A DNA stretch of 64,000 nt from Thermococcus henrietii. Its GTDB lineage: Archaea; Methanobacteriota_B; Thermococci; Thermococcales; Thermococcaceae. The notes beneath the pieces were generated by a model, which worked only from the letters and a program-made list of their open reading frames with translations, was not told where the DNA came from and did no database searches. The translations under genes and the position numbers were made by a program. The DNA lies in assembly GCF_900198835.1 (NCBI RefSeq), contig NZ_LT900021.1, positions 186,001 to 250,000 on the forward strand, given 5' to 3'. Below are positions 50,970 to 59,221 of this stretch, in pieces (the stretch's first letter is position 1; each line of letters begins with the position of its first letter).

Positions 50970-51635
50970 TCACCCTCCTACCACCGCGTTGTTGTCCCCA
51001 TCCCCGGAAATGCCGGTGACACCTTCATAGAGGGCATATATTTTCCACGAGAGTGAAACAATGGCCCAAGTAGTTGCGGTTCCTATTGCCCATCCTGCAA
51101 CAGCCCCCTTTAACGTCACTTCAGGATTTTTTGTAATAACCGCTGAAATGACCCCACCAAGGATGCCACCCACAATTCCCCCAGCTTCAACAATCAACGG
51201 TGCATTTTGGTTTTCAGATGTATCCTTGATAGTTAATATATCGCTAACAACAACGCCGTTGTCGAAGTGGACTGTTATCATGTAAGATTTATGCTCTGCA
51301 AATTTGTAAGCAAAGTGGTCATTTCCCCAGAAGTCCTGAGCGAGCTTCCGCAGGTCAATCTTCACATCAATTTCCTTGTCATCGTGAGGGGGTAAGGTTA
51401 TCTTTATTGGCTTGACTTCTATTCCCCTCTGATAACTTTTTGCCCAAGCGTTATGGACAGTTCCAAAGTCCACCGATGAAACGGAGACAGAGATACTTCT
51501 CTTCCCAGTGTTTAGTAGCGTAATTTTACAAGTTGTCGAACCATCGTATGGAATAGCCGAATCCATGCACGTCATGTTAGCAATCACGCTGCCCGTCGGC
51601 TTAACCTCCACCGTCACGGTGCTCCTCTCCGACAT
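50970..51635 (-). CDS. Orphan toxin-like tail with glycine-zipper segment
   Basis: A 221-residue protein. It begins within the linker shared with the large secreted protein (STVTVEVKPTG), has a beta-rich middle with two cysteines (MTCMDS, TTCKIT), then a hydrophobic, glycine-rich segment EAGGIVGGILGGVISAV and a second hydrophobic stretch, ending in SGDGDNNAVVGG. Glycine-zipper repeats of this kind are common in pore-forming and membrane-inserting toxins. No signal peptide: as it stands it would stay in the cell, so it looks like a silent cassette. Coupled to the membrane protein at 50310. Confidence 0.7.
   Translation of the reverse strand: MSERSTVTVEVKPTGSVIANMTCMDSAIPYDGSTTCKITLLNTGKRSISVSVSSVDFGTVHNAWAKSYQRGIEVKPIKITLPPHDDKEIDVKIDLRKLAQDFWGNDHFAYKFAEHKSYMITVHFDNGVVVSDILTIKDTSENQNAPLIVEAGGIVGGILGGVISAVITKNPEVTLKGAVAGWAIGTATTWAIVSLSWKIYALYEGVTGISGDGDNNAVVGG
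51520..51630. repeat. Near-identical linker repeat shared with 45378-45490
   Basis: Over roughly 105 bases this stretch matches 45378-45486 with only a few differences, including the exact block CAAGTTGTCGAACCATCGTA and the CCGTCGGCTTAACCTCCACC block. It encodes the entry of the tail (KPTGSVIANMTCMDS). It supports tail exchange by recombination. Just upstream (51636-51679) is a short piece reading NAWDNYDGKLKN in another frame, a likely breakpoint scar. Confidence 0.75.
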
Positions 51636-51679
51636 TCTTCAGCTTGCCGTCGTAGTTATCCCAAGCGTTGCCTGTAAGT

Positions 51680-52183
51680 TTATTTCCTTCTTAGGGTATT
51701 CCTCACCTCCCCAAACATTAGATACACTCCGAATATCAGTAGTACTGAGGCACTCACCTCAATCCAATTGGAAGTGGAAACACCTTCTATGAATGGGTTT
51801 AAGGAAAAGAATCCTAAAAGAAGGACTCCAAAGTATCTCAGCCTCGAATCTGCGTTCTGAGCAACCGGACCTCTGCTTAGGCCGTAACGGACTAACAGCA
51901 TAAAACCATGGAGAACCAAGAGAACCACTAACAGCAGGATCGCCCCAACGGTTCCAATGAAGAAAACACTGACAAGTATTACTGCCAGATTAGCCAAGAG
52001 AAGAATTTTAGCTGGAGTGGGAAGGCCTCCGGCGTTCTTGCAACGTATCATCCACAATATGACAACCCAAACGTAAAGCACTGAAAGGCTCACACTGGCG
52101 AGAGTTAGCGCTACTTTTATCTCAGTAGAAACATAGAGGAGAAAAAGGGAAATAAGGTAAATGACTATGCCCACCCATTTCAT
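51680..52183 (-). CDS. Multi-span membrane protein (candidate immunity protein)
   Basis: A 167-residue protein with five membrane spans and basic loops (RCKNAGGLPTPAK, RYGLSRG). It follows the membrane protein at 52198 after 14 bases; the ATG has AAAGGAGTG-type sequence upstream. It is the second membrane gene behind the full-length secreted protein and may be a leftover of an earlier tail, since immunity genes often outlast their toxins. Confidence 0.65.
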   Translation of the reverse strand: MKWVGIVIYLISLFLLYVSTEIKVALTLASVSLSVLYVWVVILWMIRCKNAGGLPTPAKILLLANLAVILVSVFFIGTVGAILLLVVLLVLHGFMLLVRYGLSRGPVAQNADSRLRYFGVLLLGFFSLNPFIEGVSTSNWIEVSASVLLIFGVYLMFGEVRNTLRRK

Positions 52184-52197
52184 TTTCTATCACTCCT

Positions 52198-52722
52198 TTA
52201 TTTCCACACGATGGCGGTTTCTGTACCTGAAAACAACAGGTAACCACCACAGAGGACGCAGATCATGATCACAGCGGCCAATGGCCACATACCGGTGTCA
52301 TGATTAACGAGGATAATGAAGAATGAAAACGCCACTCCTCCAAGCAGGGCTTTGTAATACCTGAGTGCCCGGAGGATACTTGAAGCATTAGTTCTGGACG
52401 CCATACATCCCAATAAAAGGCCCGGAATGCTGAGAGACAGAATCGTGTACAATTGGGGTGTCACAAATCCAAGACCGTAAACTGCACAACCGGCCACAAA
52501 GAGGGCACCCGTTAAAGCCAAGAAAGCATGCCACACCATCGAGAACACCTTGGCAGCTTCAGAGTTCAACTTAGACAGTGCAAACGACCAGCCAAGGAAC
52601 ACTGAGAGAAGGAATTCCGAAATCAACAGGAAGTACCTAAACCCAAGCACCGTCCACACAGTAAAAAGGGAAAATGCAAGGAAAAGAACTCCAAGGCACG
52701 TTTTGAACCTTCCGCCTTTCAT
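52198..52722 (-). CDS. Multi-span membrane protein, first partner of the secreted protein
   Basis: A 174-residue protein with about six membrane spans. ATG 52722 has AGGAGGTC before it and lies about 30 bases after the stop of the large secreted protein, so it is the immediate downstream partner. One cysteine pair (CVLCGG) near the end. No family recognised. If the secreted protein is a toxin, this is the most likely cognate immunity protein. Confidence 0.68.
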   Translation of the reverse strand: MKGGRFKTCLGVLFLAFSLFTVWTVLGFRYFLLISEFLLSVFLGWSFALSKLNSEAAKVFSMVWHAFLALTGALFVAGCAVYGLGFVTPQLYTILSLSIPGLLLGCMASRTNASSILRALRYYKALLGGVAFSFFIILVNHDTGMWPLAAVIMICVLCGGYLLFSGTETAIVWK

Positions 52723-52751
52723 TATCATGACCTCCTAGCACTAAACCCCCT

Positions 52752-55700
52752 TCAAGGTATCCCAAATATGTTATGTAGCACATAGCCTCCAATGAAGTTT
52801 GTGAAAAGACCTACTACTGCTCCTGCTGTAGCACCGGCCACCGTTCCAGCACCGGGGAGAATAAGAGTCCCGATAGTGGCCCCTACAGCTATGTCTACAC
52901 CCACGTTAGCAACCAGATCCGTGGCTATATCCTCCGTCACTTTACCCCCGTCCACGACTATCGTGACGTCAGCGTACGCCGTGTAATCAAGGTACCATTC
53001 CCTTCCATGCGAATCTATCACTGTTGGCTTTCCATCGACGAGAATCGTGAAGTTTGCTTGGACGGGAACTGTGACACCATCCAACTCCAAAAGTTTGATT
53101 CCCTTGCCCAAGACACCGCTTGTAGAAAGCGTGTCGTGGAACTCTAGCCTTATTACCCCTGTTCTCTTCGACGGGACTTCCTTAGTAAGCACCTCCTCAG
53201 TGAATTCAGGAGTAATCTCCTTAGTATAGTGGTTTTTCAGTATGTATGCATCCATATCAACGCGGGTAACCTTCCAGCCAACGTCGGTGGGGTTCGTGAA
53301 GTACACCTCACACGTCATGTCCAGCACCAGATTCCCCTTCTTTGCAGATAATACCATGTTGCTACAATCCATAGACGCCTTTTGAACCTTAGGAGGCTCC
53401 ACCTCCACCGTCGCGGTGCTTTTCTCGACTTCCCCGGAGATGCTCGCAGTCAAAGTATAAGTGTGCTTCCCAACCCCATAAACCTTCAAGCTGAAGACAT
53501 TAACCGAGTAATTACCAGCACCCTTGGGAACGAACCTGTTGAACTCTTTAATCACCGCCCCATCACCGTCAGTAACCTTAAAGTGAACGTTCAGCCCATC
53601 ACTCGCGAAATTCCACGCCTTTACCGTGAAATACACCGTCCCACCGCCCTTAAGCTCCGTCGGGGTTGCTTCAAGCTTCACCGCAAACTCATGGGAGGGA
53701 CCAAGAACATCCACATCTCCCGTCCGCGAGTCCTCGAGGATGCTGTTCCCGTTGTTGGAGGTGTGGGCCTGGACGTTCCAAGCGTAATCCCCAGCACTGG
53801 ACGGAACCCACGTGAACGTCACGGTGACGGTTCCGCCGGAGGGGACGCCGACGGTCCTGTATTTCCTCCAGGAGCTGCCGACGGAGATTGACACGTCCAC
53901 GTTCTTCTTCTCCTTGTAGTTGTTCTTGAGCTTGACCGTGAACTTAACGGGCTTCCCCACCTTGGCAGGATTCGGAGAGACCGACACGCCAAGGATTTTA
54001 ACGCTGTCCCCTGAAACGGGCGTTGCCCTGACGTCGAGAGTTCCCTGGGAGGTCTTGGAGTACTGGCCGAAGTAGAGGGTTCCCGAGTATCCGAAGCTTC
54101 CGGTACTGCTGAACGTGTTGGAGAACACGGTGATTGTTCTTCCGGAGTTGGGGCCGAGGGAGAGGGAACCGGTTACGGTCTTGGTAAAGCTGTTGCCCGG
54201 GGATGTTGGGCACTGAACGTACAGGCGGTAGTTGAAGGAAACCGGTTTGCTGTTCCCGTTGTACACGTAGATCTTGAACTTCACGTTGGTGCCGACGAGC
54301 ACGGGCGAGGCCGGGTCCGTGAAAACGGAAAACGTCACCTTTGAGGGGTCGATGCTGGACTTAAGGTTGATGACCTTGTGGTAGTCCTCGGTTACGGTAA
54401 CGTTCCTTATACCCGCACCTATGGCAGACGCGTTGAAGCCCTCCGTTGGGCGCGGGGTGGGCACCGACTTGCCGGTTACGGTGACCGTTCCGGCAACGGA
54501 GACAGTTGAAGCGCCGTTTCCGTATATTCTGGAGCTCACGATGCTTGACACCGTTTTAACTCCATCGTCCGGATGCACGTAGCCAACCGTGACCTGGTAC
54601 GAGAGCCCGCTTCCGTGGAACTTCACCTTCACGTCGTTGACCACGTTGTTGACCGCCCTGAAGTGCACAACGACGCGGTAGGTGGCGTAGGTTCCGGTAA
54701 CCTCAACGGGGATAACGTCCACTCCCTCAATTACTATGTACCCGTAGTTGCTGTCCACGTCCAAGGCAAACTTCTTCAGGAGGTCCTTACGGTCGTTGAA
54801 GCTCCCGCTGGGGGCCTTTAACGAACCGGATCCTTTCGAGGAGGTACCGGTCCACAAGCACTTTCCACCGACACAGGGATGAGGCGGGTTGGGATTGGGA
54901 TTCGGATTAATACTAGTCTCGTCATGGTAATACACCACAAGCGCATCCTTGAGCTCCGCGACCTTCTGGTTCAAAAGCCCCTTGAGCTCTGGATTTCTGT
55001 TCCCCATGCTCATGGTCTCGACGAGGACGTAGACCTGGCGGGTAAGGTTGTAGGCCTTCAATGCAGAGGGCCAGTAGCATGAGTATCCAAAAAGAGAATC
55101 TCCAACCCTATGAACATTTTGTACTACAACGCCACCACCACTGACAAAAGTAGTACCTGAAGAGTATAGTGAAGGCATCAATATACTGTGTATGTATCTG
55201 ATGATATTCTTAAGGCTAGAGTTCATCCCCGAAACGTTGTCCTTAAGGTATGCGGTGTAGAATGACACCCAATCCCTGGAGATTCCGGGAAGGAGTTTCT
55301 TGGGATAGCTACCGTACGCCTTTAAAGCCTGTTCCCTTGTTTCCTTTGGGTGCGCCCACTTCCATCTCTCGAGAGCCCAGCTCTCGTAGGAGGCGTACTT
55401 AAACCCGACCATCACGAACGCCCTAGAGAAGTTCGTGAGGAATGAACCCATGTCAAAGCCAGTAGTTATGTTGTCCGCGTTCTTAGCTATGTACTCCTGA
55501 AGGGCTTTAATCTCTTCCTCGGTCCAGCCCTGAGACTTGAGCTCCTTGACGGTTTCGGGTGGAAGGCCGTTCTTCTTTATGTCCTCGGCCATCTTCCTGA
55601 GTTCCTCGGCGGAGTACTTGAGCTTTACCCCTGCCTTCTTGAGCTCCCCGAGGGCCAACCATATCTGCGCCGAGATGTTCGCGGCATTTTCCTCCCCAGC

Positions 55701-55931
55701 CCGGGAGTTGTCGATGAGCTCCCTTGCAGCGGTTGCGTTGATGTGCCCGGCGTTTGCGCTCTCGTTCACAACGCCAACGAGGTACGCTTCGCGGTACAGA
55801 ACGTTCCAGAACTGGGCGTAGGCGTCGTTCTCCGAGACCGGGACTCCCGAGGCTATTCCCCCGGCGGCTGCACTACTGAAAACAACTCCAAGCATCAAAC
55901 TTACAAGCAGTACTGCCACAACACGACGCAC
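52752..55931 (-). CDS. Large secreted multidomain protein, candidate polymorphic toxin
   Basis: A 1059-residue protein. GTG 55931 is preferred (GGTGGT six bases before) and gives a clean signal peptide MRRVVAVLLVSLMLGVVFSS; an ATG at 55946 lacks a site. Residues about 30-340 are helical with a region LPPETVKELKSQGWTEEEIKAL; a Pro/Asn linker (NPNPNPNPPHPC) follows; then several beta-sandwich domains, the last two CARDB/Ig-like (VSPNPAKVGKPVKFTVKLKN; ATPTELKGGGTVYFTVKAWN). The last 200 residues are a distinct tail with a hydrophobic glycine-rich end (VGATIGTLILPGAGTVAGAT). Shared linkers with orphan tails downstream indicate exchangeable C-termini. Confidence 0.8.
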   Translation of the reverse strand: MRRVVAVLLVSLMLGVVFSSAAAGGIASGVPVSENDAYAQFWNVLYREAYLVGVVNESANAGHINATAARELIDNSRAGEENAANISAQIWLALGELKKAGVKLKYSAEELRKMAEDIKKNGLPPETVKELKSQGWTEEEIKALQEYIAKNADNITTGFDMGSFLTNFSRAFVMVGFKYASYESWALERWKWAHPKETREQALKAYGSYPKKLLPGISRDWVSFYTAYLKDNVSGMNSSLKNIIRYIHSILMPSLYSSGTTFVSGGGVVVQNVHRVGDSLFGYSCYWPSALKAYNLTRQVYVLVETMSMGNRNPELKGLLNQKVAELKDALVVYYHDETSINPNPNPNPPHPCVGGKCLWTGTSSKGSGSLKAPSGSFNDRKDLLKKFALDVDSNYGYIVIEGVDVIPVEVTGTYATYRVVVHFRAVNNVVNDVKVKFHGSGLSYQVTVGYVHPDDGVKTVSSIVSSRIYGNGASTVSVAGTVTVTGKSVPTPRPTEGFNASAIGAGIRNVTVTEDYHKVINLKSSIDPSKVTFSVFTDPASPVLVGTNVKFKIYVYNGNSKPVSFNYRLYVQCPTSPGNSFTKTVTGSLSLGPNSGRTITVFSNTFSSTGSFGYSGTLYFGQYSKTSQGTLDVRATPVSGDSVKILGVSVSPNPAKVGKPVKFTVKLKNNYKEKKNVDVSISVGSSWRKYRTVGVPSGGTVTVTFTWVPSSAGDYAWNVQAHTSNNGNSILEDSRTGDVDVLGPSHEFAVKLEATPTELKGGGTVYFTVKAWNFASDGLNVHFKVTDGDGAVIKEFNRFVPKGAGNYSVNVFSLKVYGVGKHTYTLTASISGEVEKSTATVEVEPPKVQKASMDCSNMVLSAKKGNLVLDMTCEVYFTNPTDVGWKVTRVDMDAYILKNHYTKEITPEFTEEVLTKEVPSKRTGVIRLEFHDTLSTSGVLGKGIKLLELDGVTVPVQANFTILVDGKPTVIDSHGREWYLDYTAYADVTIVVDGGKVTEDIATDLVANVGVDIAVGATIGTLILPGAGTVAGATAGAVVGLFTNFIGGYVLHNIFGIP
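53410..53693. repeat. Near-identical linker repeat, copy in the full-length gene
   Basis: Encodes the last Ig-like domain of the secreted protein and matches 46400-46690 closely at DNA level, including many synonymous positions. The match stops where the tails differ, which points to recent exchange or gene conversion, not to selection on the protein alone. Confidence 0.8.
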
Positions 55932-55977
55932 GTGGAACCACCACATCGAATGTGGTGTTAAAGGATAAAAACATTTT

Positions 55978-56009
55978 CTATATAGATTTTGCAAACTACT
56001 TGAAGTAGT
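55978..56009 (-). promoter_or_regulatory. Promoter and inverted repeat of the large secreted protein
   Basis: CTATATAG (about 55978-55985) lies about 50 bases before the GTG start. Directly upstream of it on the coding strand is a perfect inverted repeat ACTACT-TCA-AGTAGT (55995-56009), placed where an activator would contact the BRE/TFB region. It could also be part of a terminator for carS. Confidence 0.5.
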
Positions 56010-56034
56010 GTACAAAAACCGGAGGGTTGGAGGG

Positions 56035-56547
56035 CTACCACGGCACGCTCTTCCAGCCCATTCTATAGGCGAAGTAGTTGGCCCCCCAGTGGATGAATGG
56101 CGAAACGACGAGGAGGAATATAATCTGCCCGCTGGATAGGGTCTTGACCGGATAAGCAAATGCCAGGGCGCTTATGAGAAAGCCAAGCTGGTCGAGGCCT
56201 ATTGCTGGAGCCCCGCGCGGAAGGTTCGCGCGCCTCTTGAAGAAGCTACCCACGAGGTCACCGACGAGCGCACCGAAGGAGAGCAGGAAGGCCAGCTTAA
56301 CAGCAGTTACAAGAGAGCCGTAGAAGTCAGGTGTTATGAAGTACTGAATTACCCCGACGAGCGTTCCAATCGCAACACCGCCTATGAAGCCCCGCCAGGT
56401 CTTTCCGTCGCCGAGAAGCCTTCTCCCATCCCTCCACTTCCGCCCCCCGTCTATGGGTCTCCCTCCCCCAACGAGGACCGGGGAGGCGTTGGCAAAGTAA
56501 GCCGGAAGTATGTACCAGAACGCCCAAAATATGGACTCCAGCCCCAT
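56035..56547 (-). CDS. carS: CDP-archaeol synthase
   Basis: A 170-residue membrane enzyme that transfers CTP onto unsaturated archaetidic acid (2,3-bis-O-geranylgeranylglycerol phosphate) to make CDP-archaeol. Typical motifs are AYFANASPVLVGGGRPIDGGR, LLGDGKTWRGFIGG and GDLVGSFFKRRANLPRGAPAIGLDQLGFL, with about five membrane spans. It defines an archaeal chromosome and marks the right border of the accessory array. Confidence 0.95.
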   Translation of the reverse strand: MGLESIFWAFWYILPAYFANASPVLVGGGRPIDGGRKWRDGRRLLGDGKTWRGFIGGVAIGTLVGVIQYFITPDFYGSLVTAVKLAFLLSFGALVGDLVGSFFKRRANLPRGAPAIGLDQLGFLISALAFAYPVKTLSSGQIIFLLVVSPFIHWGANYFAYRMGWKSVPW

Positions 56548-56619
56548 TCTACCACCAAGGAAATAAGCCGGGAACCTTTTATAAGGGTTGAGGGGGTAGA
56601 GCCAGAAAAGGTGGTTGCC

Positions 56620-57519
56620 ATGATAAGGAAGCTCGTTGCAATAGTGCTCCTGGCGTTACTCCTCTGGGGGGCTTACGTTACATACGCATTCCTGAGCTCA
56701 CCCCCGAAGTTCAAAGCCCATTGGGGCAACGTAACCAAGACCACGACGGAGCTCATTATCACTGGCGAGTGGAGCAAACCCGTCATCCTTCCGGTCTCAA
56801 TGAACAACGTAACCCTGAAGTTTATGGGCATTGAACTCGGGGGGACCAAAAACGTGTCCATATCATCCAAAAACAGTACGGTGGTCCTGAGTCTTGACAA
56901 CAGGAACCTGGTGCGAGCTCTGTTCAAGTACCTTGACAGCGGGCAGAATGGAACGGCGCTGATTTCCTTCAGCGGCAGGTTTCTGAAGGTCATCCCGTTC
57001 AGGTTCACGGTGAAGAGGAAGATAACGTTAAACGTACTCGAGGGGCTCAACTTCACCTCAAAGAGCAGGCCAATCCTCGGGGGTCTCGTGTACACGCCGG
57101 CGTTGCTGGGCACGAAAGTCAGCTGGGGGGGAGAGAAGGGAAACGAGGGCATACTAATCGTGGACATGGACTTCTACAACCCCAACTCGTTCCCGATTCC
57201 GGTTGCGAACCTCACATTCGACCTGTACGCTGACGGAATCAAGGTCGGAAAGGGCTACCTTCCAAAGGCCACTGTGATTCCCGCCAACGGATACGCAACC
57301 GTCAGGGCAGTGATAGAGCTCGACGAGACCGTACTGCCGGAGGTCTGGGCCCTCCACGTAGAGAACGGCGAGGAAAGCACCGTGCGCGTGGAGTTAAACC
57401 TCTCAGTAAACGTTCTTGGAAAAGCAATCCAAATACCCCTTCAGACTGAGGAGAAAGTCGTGAGGACCGACATAATCGGGGAGATAAACAGAGCCTTATC
57501 TCAACTAACGAGGGGATGA
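56620..57519 (+). CDS. LEA type 2-like membrane-anchored protein
   Basis: A 299-residue protein with one N-terminal membrane segment (about 3-22) and two repeated beta-sandwich regions of the LEA14/WHy type. The second contains DMDFYNPNSFPIPVANLTFDLYADGIKVGKG, the typical NPNxFP...L pattern. N-x-T/S sites suggest an exterior location. Role in the family is unclear (desiccation or envelope stabilisation). ATG 56620 follows GGTGG; an earlier GTG lies in that site. Confidence 0.8.
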   Translation: MIRKLVAIVLLALLLWGAYVTYAFLSSPPKFKAHWGNVTKTTTELIITGEWSKPVILPVSMNNVTLKFMGIELGGTKNVSISSKNSTVVLSLDNRNLVRALFKYLDSGQNGTALISFSGRFLKVIPFRFTVKRKITLNVLEGLNFTSKSRPILGGLVYTPALLGTKVSWGGEKGNEGILIVDMDFYNPNSFPIPVANLTFDLYADGIKVGKGYLPKATVIPANGYATVRAVIELDETVLPEVWALHVENGEESTVRVELNLSVNVLGKAIQIPLQTEEKVVRTDIIGEINRALSQLTRG

Positions 57520-57562
57520 GCTTTTAAGGCTATGTTCTCCCTTCCCCTTTACGGTGAGGGAT

Positions 57563-58081
57563 ATGAACATCAAGGAAATCCACGAATTCCTGAACAGGAT
57601 GTGGGACGACATATTCACGCTCAACGAGGAGCTAAAGGGAGAGCTTCCGGGGAAGGGCTTCAAGGTCGAGGACGTCGAGGAGGTTTTCGGGGCCTACATA
57701 TTCCTCGACGGCGAGTGGGTCAGGATGGACTACCCGCATCCGGCCTTCGAGGTAAAGCCCCAGATTGAGGTAGGTGCGACGCCTGAGAGCTACTACTTCG
57801 TCGTTGCCGTTCCAAAGGAGAGGATAAGCGAGGGCTTTTTGAGCCTGTTCCTTGAACTATTCCCGAGGAGCTTCATCTACGGGAGCGAGAACTTCCTGAG
57901 CGACGTCTACAACTGGAGGCGCGACGGAAGGGTCTCGCCAAGGGAAGTCCTTGAGAGGATTGAGGAAAGCGAGGAGAAGGTCTTCCAGTTCGAGGCGAAC
58001 TTCGGGAGCGTCGAGGCGCTCAAAAAAGGCCTTGAGAGGCTGATTGACGTTGGAAGGGAGTGGGAAATCTTTGACCTTTGA
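57563..58081 (+). CDS. Conserved Thermococcales protein, DUF3201-like
   Basis: A 172-residue acidic soluble protein that I associate with DUF3201, a Thermococcales family of unknown function. The sequence has an N-terminal helix (IKEIHEFLNRMWDDIFTLNEEL), a central sheet with ESYYFVVAVPKERIS and a C-terminal helical part. ATG 57563 follows GGTGAGGG. It overlaps the following RNA methyltransferase gene by 11 bases, so the two are coupled and may work together on RNA. Confidence 0.72.
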   Translation: MNIKEIHEFLNRMWDDIFTLNEELKGELPGKGFKVEDVEEVFGAYIFLDGEWVRMDYPHPAFEVKPQIEVGATPESYYFVVAVPKERISEGFLSLFLELFPRSFIYGSENFLSDVYNWRRDGRVSPREVLERIEESEEKVFQFEANFGSVEALKKGLERLIDVGREWEIFDL

Positions 58082-59219
58082 GGCCTTTCCGGCGGAGCTT
58101 CAAGAGTATTACCGTAAGCTCTTCGGTAGAGAGGCAGAGGAGATAATGGCATCGCTCAGAACGCCGGTCGAGAAGTACTACATTCGAGTGAACACCCTCA
58201 AGACGAGCAGGGACAAGCTGATGCGAATCCTCAGACGGGAGGGACTGAAGCCGAAGAGGAGCCCCTACCTCAAGGAGGGCATCTACTTCGAGCGAGAAGG
58301 CCCCAACTTTCCAGACGACTACGAGCCCGGGCTGAAAGTCGTCAGAGCCAACAAGTTCGCGAGCGAGAGCGTCTACCAGGGGGCGAACCTCTACGCTCCC
58401 GGCGTCCTTCAGGCGGACAAGAGCATAAAACCCGGCGACGAGGTCGAGATTAGGGACCCGAGGGGACTTCTCGTCGGAATTGGAGTGGCAAGAATGAGCG
58501 CCAAGGGGATGATAGTTTCGACGAGGGGTTTGGCCGTTGAGGTTACAACCCCAAAGTTCAAACTTCCCAGTTTGAGCGAGCTGGAGAGCTTTAAGGAGGG
58601 CCTCTTCTACGCCCAGAGTTTGCCGTCCATGGTGGTCGCTCACGTCCTCGAGCCGAGCGAGGAGGAACTGATAATCGACATGGCGGCCGCTCCGGGAGGA
58701 AAGACGAGCCACATAGCCCAGCTCCTTCAGAACAGGGGTGAAATCATTGCGATTGACAAGTCGAGGAACAGGCTTAGGAAGATGGAGGAGGAACTTAAAA
58801 GGCTCGGCGTCAAGAACGTGAGGCTTGTGAGAATGGACGCGAGGAAGCTGCCGGAGCTCGGTCTTCAGGCCGACAAGATACTCCTCGACGCCCCGTGCAC
58901 CGCCCTGGGAATAAGGCCGAAGCTCTGGGAGAGCAGGACGCCCAAGGACATAATCGCGACGGCCCGCTACCAGAGGGCCTTCATCTGGGCCGCGATAAAG
59001 TCCCTCCGCCCGGGTGGAGTTCTGGTTTACTCGACCTGCACGCTGAGCTACGAGGAAAACGAGGCCAACGTCAAGTTCATGCTGGAGAAAGGCTTAAAGC
59101 TGGAGGAGCAGGCCGTTTTCATAGGCTCCGAGGGGCTGGGACTCGAGAAGGTCCAGCGCTTCTATCCCAACAGGCACTTAACCCAGGGTTTCTTCATAGC
59201 AAGGCTCAGGAAGGTGTGA
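58071..59219 (+). CDS. RsmB/NOP family RNA m5C methyltransferase with PUA domain
   Basis: A 382-residue SAM enzyme. A PUA-like RNA-binding domain lies at about 85-175 (YAPGVLQADKSIKPGDEVEI). The catalytic part has the SAM motif DMAAAPGGKTSH, the proton/base site DAPCTALGIR with one Cys, and STCTLSYEENEANV with the nucleophilic Cys of the NOL1/NOP2/sun family. Target is a tRNA or rRNA cytosine. The TTG at 58071 (GGGAGTGGG before it) is a likely start; the frame is open upstream to 58044. Confidence 0.88.
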   Translation: MTFEAFPAELQEYYRKLFGREAEEIMASLRTPVEKYYIRVNTLKTSRDKLMRILRREGLKPKRSPYLKEGIYFEREGPNFPDDYEPGLKVVRANKFASESVYQGANLYAPGVLQADKSIKPGDEVEIRDPRGLLVGIGVARMSAKGMIVSTRGLAVEVTTPKFKLPSLSELESFKEGLFYAQSLPSMVVAHVLEPSEEELIIDMAAAPGGKTSHIAQLLQNRGEIIAIDKSRNRLRKMEEELKRLGVKNVRLVRMDARKLPELGLQADKILLDAPCTALGIRPKLWESRTPKDIIATARYQRAFIWAAIKSLRPGGVLVYSTCTLSYEENEANVKFMLEKGLKLEEQAVFIGSEGLGLEKVQRFYPNRHLTQGFFIARLRKV

Positions 59220-59221
59220 GC

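Noticed and set aside
53382-53891. 169-codon plus-strand frame within the secreted protein gene
   Set aside because: A shadow of the Ig-like linker; the same shadow occurs at 46274-46831 simply because the linker DNA is repeated.
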